From contig MU867066.1 in the NCBI GenBank assembly GCA_033725935.1, positions 1-64,000 of the forward strand: 64,000 nt of DNA, read 5' to 3'. Of this stretch, positions 57,101 to 64,000 are shown piece by piece; positions within the stretch are counted from its first letter, which is position 1; each line of letters begins with the position of its first letter. The notes beneath the pieces are model-generated. The model searched no databases. It was not told where the DNA came from and saw nothing but the letters and a program-made list of their open reading frames with translations. The position numbers and the translations under genes were made by a program. The stretch is from Cladorrhinum sp. PSN259. Its lineage: Eukaryota > Ascomycota > Sordariomycetes > Sordariales > Podosporaceae.

Positions 57101-60100
57101 CACGGAGCTCCAGGTCGATGCCGTTGAAACCAGCACTCTTGAGTACGCTTTCCCACCCGGCACTGGAGAAGGACGGGCTAGACTTGCGTTCGGGCTCTTC
57201 GCTCAGCCACCAACCGGGGAGCAGGCCATAGACAAACTGGATGTCGACCTGATCTTGCGTCGTCTCCATGACCAAGAGCGAGGCGCCCGGCTTCATCAGC
57301 TTGCGGACGTTCTCTAACGTGCGCGCCATCCCCTTGGTCGCGTGGAGCACGCGGGAAGCGACGACGACATCGTAGTTTTCCAGCTGAAAGCCCTGTGCCG
57401 CCGGATCCTGCTCGATGTCAAGCCTGTCGAAGCGCATGTCGACCTGACTCGCAAACTCATCCCGTGCTGCCTCAAAGAAGCCCGACGAGATATCGGTGAA
57501 GTGCCAGCTGTCGACAAATGGGCCACCCTCATTCTTTGCACCCAGTGTCTGCAAGGCATGTCGCGTAGCACCGCCAGCCCCGGCACCGATCTCAAGCACA
57601 CGAGCACGCGGGTTCTTGTGCACGACGGCTCGCAGCAGCGCGCTGAGCTGGGCAAAGCCAGGCGCGAAGCGCACCGCGTTCGCCTCGTATTTGAACAACA
57701 GTTTGTCTTGCATCATGACCTCGAGCGGGGCTTGCTCGCCCCGGAGGATTGGGGCCAACAATGGGCCCAGGCGGCAGATCAGCTCGCCGTCGGCGCTCTT
57801 GGACTCGGCGAAGGCGATGTTTCGCTCTCGCTCGAGAAGTGAGTCGCGTGTCCATTTGTCGCTGTTGGGACCCAGACGGCCGGAGGCGGCGAGGTTGAGT
57901 GTGTCTTTCATCCAGGCGTAGTACTTGACGTGGTGCGGTTTGAGATTCGCAATGTCTTGCTCCGTGAGGGATTGTATTGCGTCATGGCAGAAGTAGACGC
58001 ATATACGCCGAAGGCCCATCAAGACGTGCTTGTCCTTGGGCTTCAACTCGCGTGGTGGGCCGAGCCAGGTCTTGGCTGCTTGCGACCCGCCGGATAGACC
58101 GGTCGACAGCAACAGGTCGGGTGCCCATTCAACCTTGGCGTACATGTCCTTGGTCCATTGAGGTTGCTGTTCTGGGTCGAAACTGCGACCAAGAGATTGG
58201 CAGACGAGACCCTCCACTTCAAGTACAGGCGCCGAGTTGTCGACAACGGTCACGTCGGCCTGGAAACTCTTTGGGTTGAGGTGGCCCATCTGGGTGTGGC
58301 AGGTGAAGGCGTGGCCTGGCGTGTTCACCACTGCAGCCGAGACCCAGAGCTTCTGAATGGACACCGGTACCCTTGCACCTTCTTCTTGAGCCCCGCCGCC
58401 GGGCAGGGCCGCGTATGAAGCGATCACGACCGAGTCCAGCGTCGTCGGGTGTAGCAAGTGCTTGCTCACTGGCGCGTCGGCATCGCATACGGCCACCTCG
58501 ATCGTGGTCACGCACTGCCTCATCTTGTTCTTGGGGCTGCCGTCTTGGACGATGCTAGTAGTGTTCCGGAAAAGGGGCCCGTGGTTCATGCCGTGTTTGC
58601 GCAGGCTCGACCACATATCCTCGGGGTCGATGCGTCGCGTATAGCCCGAATCCTCCAAGGGACTTGGTACGGATTTCTTGTCTGTTGAATGCAAGTCGAC
58701 AGTGATAAGGCCCTTCGCATGCTGCGTCCAGTGGCTGTCTTGAGTGACAGACAAGATTTCAAACTCCCTCCAGCCTCGCGCACCAATGGTCTTGTCGCTA
58801 CAAGTTCGAAGCACTGTTTGTATCTCGATCCCATCGGCATTGTCTGGAACAACGAGCGCCTGACGGATCTCGATATCGCGCAGCTTGTAACCGGATGCCG
58901 ATTCGGTACTCAGTTGTTTCATAGCCTCGATGGCTAGACATATGTAACCAGCTCCCGGATACAGTATATTACCTTGGATAACATGGTCCCTCAGCCACGG
59001 GCTCTCAGACACACGCACTCTCTGCCTCCAGGTGGCAGCCTCGGGATTGGCGCCCGGAACCGGCGAGCCAAGTAAATGGTGCGGTGCCTGGTCCCGTTCC
59101 CGGTACGCCTGGTTGACACGTGCTTCGGCCCAGTGCCTGTTGGCGTGGTTCCAGGGGTACGAAGGTAGGTCGCTCAGGACGCGCGGATTCTGCTGCCCTG
59201 AGATTCGCGTGGCTGAAAGATCAACTTGGTAGCCCTTTCGAATGAGATTGAGTGCCATGGCCAGCATGCATTCGCGGGCGTCTTGGTTGCGCGTGAGACA
59301 GCCCATGTAAGGGATTTCCAGCCCCTCGAACTCGGGCAGAGCCAAGATTTCCTTGATTGGGCCGCCGAGTGCCGTGTGAGGTCCTACTTCGAGGATGAGA
59401 TCGACGTTGGCGCTGGACGATGCAGGGCCGACCATGTCGGTGAAGGCTTTGACGAACTCCACGGGCTGGAGCAAGCTGCCAACCCAATGCTCTGGGTCCG
59501 CCAGCTGCTTCGCTTGGGTGATGGGGCCGCCTGTGACTGGCGAGGAGAAGATGACATCGAGTGTCTTGCCTTGGACCTCTTTCTGCGTTGCAAGAGCAGC
59601 GCGGAGAGCCTTTCTATACGGTTCGGCAACGGGCATCATGTGGTGGGAATGATAGCCCGTGTCGACCTTGAGACGGCGCGCAAAGACGCTATTCTCATTC
59701 GCCATTTCCAAAACATGCACCACCGCCGCCTCGTCGCCAGCGAGGGTCACGCTGTTAGGGCTGTTCACGCACGCCACGACTGCCTTGCCATCAGCCTTCG
59801 TCAGCCTCTCCAGGTACGCCGCCGCGGCCTTCTCCCCAACGCCAACAGCTGCCATAGCACCCTTGGGACCACTTCGGGGAGTAATAGCCGCATAACAAGA
59901 GCGGTAATACGCGCAAGCCATAGCCTGCCGCAGACTCAACGCCCCAGCCGCATAGGCCGCGGCAATCTCACCCGACGAATGGCTCGTCACGGCCGCAGGC
60001 GTGATACCCCACGTCTTGAGCAGACGCACCAGCGCGATCTGCACAGCCACACAGATGGATATGCTGAGCGCCGTCTGGTTAACTCTCGTCGTGACCGCAT

Positions 60101-62080
60101 CTCGCATCAGCTCCTCGCTCAGTGACCAGTCGGCGCCGAAGTCCCTGAGGTAGCTGTCTGCCTCGAGGAGCGTTGCCTTGAAGATGGGGTACGGCTCGAT
60201 AAGCTCGCGGCCCATGGCGTACCATTGGGCGCCTTGGCCGGTGAAGACCATGCCGATGCGGGGCGGGCTTGATGGGAGGCGGGTTGGCTTGAATTGTGGT
60301 GCCGATTCGAGGGCTTCGATGGCTGGCGTCAGGTCGGTATCTGAGTAAGGCACCACGTGCGCCGAGACCCAGCCTGAGGGGAAGCGGGTGCGGTGGAGAC
60401 TGAGGGTGTAGCTTAGGTCTTGCATGATTGATGGACCCAGGCTGCTGTGCTGCTGGACGTATTTTTTGGTGCTGGAGATCATGCGTTTGCAGGCCTGCTC
60501 ATCGCGGGCGTAGAAGACGAGGATCTCAGACTTGGGTTTGCTGCTGCTCTCGGTCTCGGGATGACCATTGGTCTGGGGAAAGCCATTGGTATGAGCATGG
60601 CCGTTGGTAAGGGTATGGCCATTCGTCAGGGCGTGGCCATGGGTTACGTGGTAGCCATTGGTATGTGTTGTCGAAACCGAAAGGAAGGACGTGACGCCCT
60701 CGAGGATGACATGGCTGTTGCTGCCTCCGTACCCGAAATTGTTGACAGAAGCACGCCAAGGCTCGCCCGGTGCAGCTGGCCATGGCTCCAACTCTGTGGC
60801 TACTTTCAGATTCCACTCGTCGAGCCGCAGCTTCGGGTTGGGCGTCTCGAAGTTGACGGTCGGCGGGAGCTGGCCCTTTTCCAGAGCCAGCACCACCTTG
60901 ATGACGGATGCCAGGCCTGAGGCTGCTTCAGTGTGGCCAATGTTTGTCTTGACTGAACCGACTCGCAGCGGGCCTGTTCGGGTTGGTCCTCCCGGCCCGA
61001 AGACGGCTGCAATAGCACGCGCCTCGATGGGATCGCCGGTTGGCGTGCCTGTGCCGTGGAGTTCACTGGTTCAAACATGTTAGTTTTCGTTCTCTCTGAG
61101 TTCCAAGCAAATACTGACAAGTATTGTGTATCACTCGGACTGAGGCCTGCCCGTCGGTAGCACTCCCGCATCAACTCGACCTGGGCCGACTCTGATGGAG
61201 TCGTGATGGTTTCCGTCTTCCCGTCCTGATTCAAAGCCGTCTCGCGTATGATGGCCCGTACGGGGTCTCCTGCCGCAAGAGCGTCTTTTAGACGCTTGAC
61301 GATTATTGTCCCCACACCTTCGCCGCGGCCATAACCGTTTGCACGCGCGTCCAACGCATACGACTTGCCGTCGGGCGAGAGCATGCCCAAGGACGTGAGT
61401 GTCTTGAACTGATCGGGCGCTAACATGACATTCGCCCCAGTGACGATCGCCATATCAGCCTCTCCTGCTCGCAAGCCCAAGACAGCCTGATGCAGCGCCA
61501 CAAGGGCACCGGAGCATCCCGTATCGAGCGTGAAGCTCGCGCCTCGGAGGTCGAAAAAGTGCGAGATTCGATTCGCCGACATAGCAACCAGCGTGCCGAT
61601 GGGCTCAAACCGCGGCAAGTTATCCTCATCACGAACAAGCCCCTCATGGTAGTCGTGCATGAAGACGGCCGAGTACACGGCCGTATTGGAACCCGCCACG
61701 GCACTCATCGGCAACCCGGAATTCTCGAGCGCCTCGTACGCCGACTCGAGTTGCAGCCGGTACTGCGGGTCGACGGCCGCCGCTGCTTCGCCCGAGAAGC
61801 TGAAGAAATTCGCGTCGAACAGGCCTGGGTCCTCGTCCATAAAGTGGGCGCCTTTGACGCTCGTCGTGCTGAGCTTTTGCGAGTCGGGGTGGTACGCCCC
61901 TTTGGCGTTGAATCGTGACGAGGGGAAAGGCGTCCATGCGTTGCGGCCTTGGGACATCATGTTCCATAGGCCCGACGGTGTGGAGGCTTCGCCGGCGAAT
62001 TTGCAGCTGAGGCCAATGATGGCGATGGGCTCGGTGGCCCAGTCCGGGCTGCCGGTGCCGCTGCTGTCGGTGCTTCCCAT
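54168..62080 (-). CDS. Highly reducing polyketide synthase, KS-AT-DH-CMeT-ER-KR-ACP with degraded ER cofactor site
   Basis: Exons on the minus strand 62080-61119, 61065-56237 and 56179-54168 give 2,600 residues. Intron 1 (GTCAGT, 53 bp) joins [13 protein letters not shown]; intron 2 (GTGAGT, branch GCTAAC, 57 bp) joins NIMGVECAGV. Ketosynthase Cys189, His324, His365; acyltransferase Ser684 in SHSSGE, where the usual Gly before His is Ser; dehydratase His1015 ([12 protein letters not shown]); methyltransferase [11 protein letters not shown] near 1477; enoyl reductase with [14 protein letters not shown] near 2014, lacking the usual Ala-Gly-Gly-Val-Gly; ketoreductase GGVGGLGR near 2224 with Tyr2372; ACP Ser2553. 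A His/Thr/Asn/Gly repeat links KS and AT. It should make an unsaturated chain for the non-reducing PKS. Confidence 0.94.
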
Positions 62081-63601
62081 GGTGTCTGGCGAGTGTTGAA
62101 CTGGAGAAATGGAAAGGAGGAAGCTACTACAGTACTGTACAACGAGGTGGCCGAGTGGCCTGGAGAAGGTCCTGTAGTGCAGGGTGGTATACAGACTTTG
62201 TCACAGGCGTGTCGTGCGTCTTTGAGTTAACAATCTTAGCCCAAGGCCGGAGAGTGATCTATCATGTCACTTGGTTCCTTTCTGAGTTTGAAGAATAACT
62301 TGGGAGAACAGGCCCTTACGATATGCAAGGCTCGGCATTGGGCTTTCCTTTACCGGCTTGTGGGCGTAACGCGCCCCGATGACGTTTTATCAGGCATCTT
62401 TGGAGTGGTTCACGGCTAACATGCGTCCATGTTCTTCATTCTTGGACGCGTGCAGATTCCGGCTGCCAGTCACAGACAGGCCACCCGGAAGACACCGCCT
62501 TCGTCTGGGTGCCGTGGGCCCAAGTTCCATTGGCTTAGCACCAGGAAAGGCTCGAAAGTCCTATCTTTTCCGTCTAGAATACCTTCCGTTCTTCTCCTTG
62601 GCCATGCATTGCAGCATCACGCCCGGGAACGACGCCGGAATCGTGGCGCATCCGCTTGCCTCCGGGTCCGCTCCGCTCCGCATTCCGCGTGGCCCGCTCC
62701 GGACGGGAATACACACAAGGACTCGCGACGCGTGGAGGCTTCTAGAAACACCCAAAAGAAGCAAAAACTCGTGCGAAATGCTTCGGCTGAAACTCCGCGC
62801 TGCACTCCGGTTTTTCCTGGTCAAAACTCCTAAAAATACTCCGCCGGGTAAGGGCTGTGGCGAGACAACCGCACTAGACTGTTTTCGTTGTCTGTGAGGT
62901 GAGAGCTGAGCCGCAGCCGCGCATCCCGTGTTACGTCAGATCCGAGCTGCTGTCATGTCACTTTGCTAGTTCTGGGTGTTCTCCTCTAGTTGCGCTGTTG
63001 GGGTTCGTCTGTCAGTTGCTGAGAGCCTCCCGGAGGGCAAACGTGGGGGTTTGAGGAGTAGTCTACTCTTTTCGCATTGTTACACGGAGTACCACATTTG
63101 GTGGGACCCAACCCCGCTGGATGGGCGACAGATCGGTGCCGATCACTTCCGCGTGGGAATACTTGTCGGCGAAGTCGCTGTTTTGACCATGTGTGAGAGT
63201 GACACAGCTGTGGATTCTCTTGCCTCATATAACTGTTTCCTCATTTATTTCTACGGCATTGCCCTTTGTTACAACATTACACTCCTCCCATTGCCCCAGA
63301 ACCTTGCAATCATCCACGGAGTGACCCCGCAGTTGACCATACGAGGATATGACGGGTTCCTCCGAGATATTGCATGGCGCCACGCGTTAGCGCAACATTC
63401 TCCGGAATGGAGGGCTGCAGCCCGATCTCTGTGGTGCTCTTCATCCACGTAGAGTGACTGACCCGAGAGGATCACCTCCAGGAACATATATGCCACTTGG
63501 TGTCCACGTCCCGGTGCTGCCCGCATTTTTACCTCCATATCCCCGAAGCAAATGCTCTGACAATAAGAAATAAACATACAAATTCCTTGCACTAGACCAA
63601 G
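62081..63601. promoter_or_regulatory. Bidirectional promoter of the reducing PKS and monooxygenase, rich in ACTCCG
   Basis: 1,521 bp between divergent starts. CGGAGT/ACTCCG occurs at 62792, 62804, 62838, 63085 and 63317 (first bases), against an expectation below one. The first lies in GAAACTCCG (62789-62797), the same nonamer found twice in the other cluster promoter. Short open frames in this region are not conserved in appearance. Confidence 0.6.
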
Positions 63602-64000
63602 ATGGGGTCAATCGCAGAGACACGGCCTATTTCACATGTCTGCGTCATCGGTGGCGGCCCGGTCGGCCTGATTTCCAGTATCCTCTTTCGCCGTCATGGC
63701 TTCCAGGTGACCGTGTTGGAGAAGAACCCCACACGCGAAGAGGTAGACACCGGCTTTCAACAGCCCCAGAGCATAGACATGGGCTCAGCATGTATGCTAA
63801 CCGAGTTCCCAGGTCGGCGCCGGCATCCAGCTCCACCCCAATGCCGTGCGCGTGCTACAGAACGTCGGCGTCTTCGAGCGCGTCCGCAAGACGGCCATAG
63901 TCCCGCCGCACCTGATCCTCAAGGCCTACAAGACCGGCGAGACGCTCTGGGACCAGGACTTCATCGCAGACACGAAGCGCTACGGCGCACCGCTCATCAC
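63602..64000 (+). CDS. FAD-dependent monooxygenase, 5' part (runs off the window)
   Basis: Exon 1 is 63602-63742; exon 2 starts at 63813 and is cut by the window end, giving 47 plus about 62 residues. The Rossmann FAD motif VIGGGPVGL is at residues 15-23, followed by TVLEKNPTREE, and across the intron VGAGIQLHPNAVRVLQNVG, the conserved second FAD segment. The intron has GTAGAC, a TGCTAACC branch and TCCCAG. This is the salicylate-hydroxylase-like group to which dearomatising enzymes of sorbicillin, azaphilone and tropolone pathways belong. It would hydroxylate the ring released by the non-reducing PKS. Substrate is inferred from context. The catalytic half lies outside the window. Confidence 0.85.
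   Translation, partial: MGSIAETRPISHVCVIGGGPVGLISSILFRRHGFQVTVLEKNPTREEVDTGFQQPQSIDMGSACMLTEFPGRRRHPAPPQCRARATERRRLRARPQDGHSPAAPDPQGLQDRRDALGPGLHRRHEALRRTAHH

Noticed and set aside
59226..60125. 299-residue plus-strand open frame inside the reducing PKS
   Set aside because: Antisense shadow of the acyltransferase domain, with no recognisable domain.
62379..62897. 172-residue plus-strand frame in the reducing PKS/monooxygenase promoter
   Set aside because: Composition is that of chance translation, other frames overlap it, and it contains the regulatory ACTCCG cluster.
1..64000. tRNA, rRNA or CRISPR features
   Set aside because: I looked for T-loop-like GTTCGA/GTTCAA contexts with matching acceptor stems and for rRNA and repeat-spacer patterns and found none convincing. 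A covariance-model search would be decisive.

Overview
This window is nuclear DNA of a filamentous ascomycete (Pezizomycotina). The evidence is short spliceosomal introns of 50-145 bp with GCTAAC/GCTGAC-type branch sites, fungal-only families (iterative type I PKS, Zn2Cys6 regulator, PDR transporter, HET-NACHT genes), and old copies carrying mutations typical of repeat-induced point mutation (RIP). The species cannot be named from the sequence alone.

Layout. (1) 1-6,050 is a gene graveyard: a HET-NACHT gene, a Tc1/mariner-type transposase fragment, an NB-ARC fragment and a dynamin-like GTPase, all broken by stops and frameshifts. (2) 8,165-10,359 holds a coiled-coil protein and a small conserved protein whose intron seems to have lost its 5' GT. 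(3) About 11,165-17,266 is a RIP-damaged Ty3/Gypsy chromovirus on the minus strand. (4) 18,381-36,000 is ordinary genic DNA: lysophospholipase (with a frameshift), PDR-type ABC transporter, two divergent paralogous membrane proteins flanking a small soluble protein, a basic protein, an RTG2-type protein and a small secreted cysteine-rich protein. (5) 37,504-64,000 is a polyketide gene cluster that runs off the right edge.

The cluster contains a non-reducing PKS (SAT-KS-MAT-PT-ACP-CMeT-R), a 14-helix-type MFS exporter, a Zn2Cys6 regulator, a highly reducing PKS (KS-AT-DH-CMeT-ER-KR-ACP, with a degraded ER cofactor site) and the start of a flavin monooxygenase. This set matches the logic of sorbicillinoid and azaphilone pathways. 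The reducing PKS makes an unsaturated chain, the SAT domain loads it onto the non-reducing PKS, a methylated aromatic ring forms and leaves as an aldehyde through the R domain, and the monooxygenase dearomatises it. A degraded ER favours a polyene (sorbyl-like) chain, but the product cannot be fixed from sequence.

The two PKS genes each diverge from a neighbour (exporter; monooxygenase). Both divergent promoters are rich in the hexamer CGGAGT/ACTCCG (6 and 5 copies), a candidate binding site for the cluster regulator. Other points of interest are two GC-AG introns (RTG2-type gene and cluster regulator), the frameshift in the lysophospholipase, the AT-AG intron and several minisatellites. Gene models were spliced by eye using reading frame, splice and branch signals, and family conservation.
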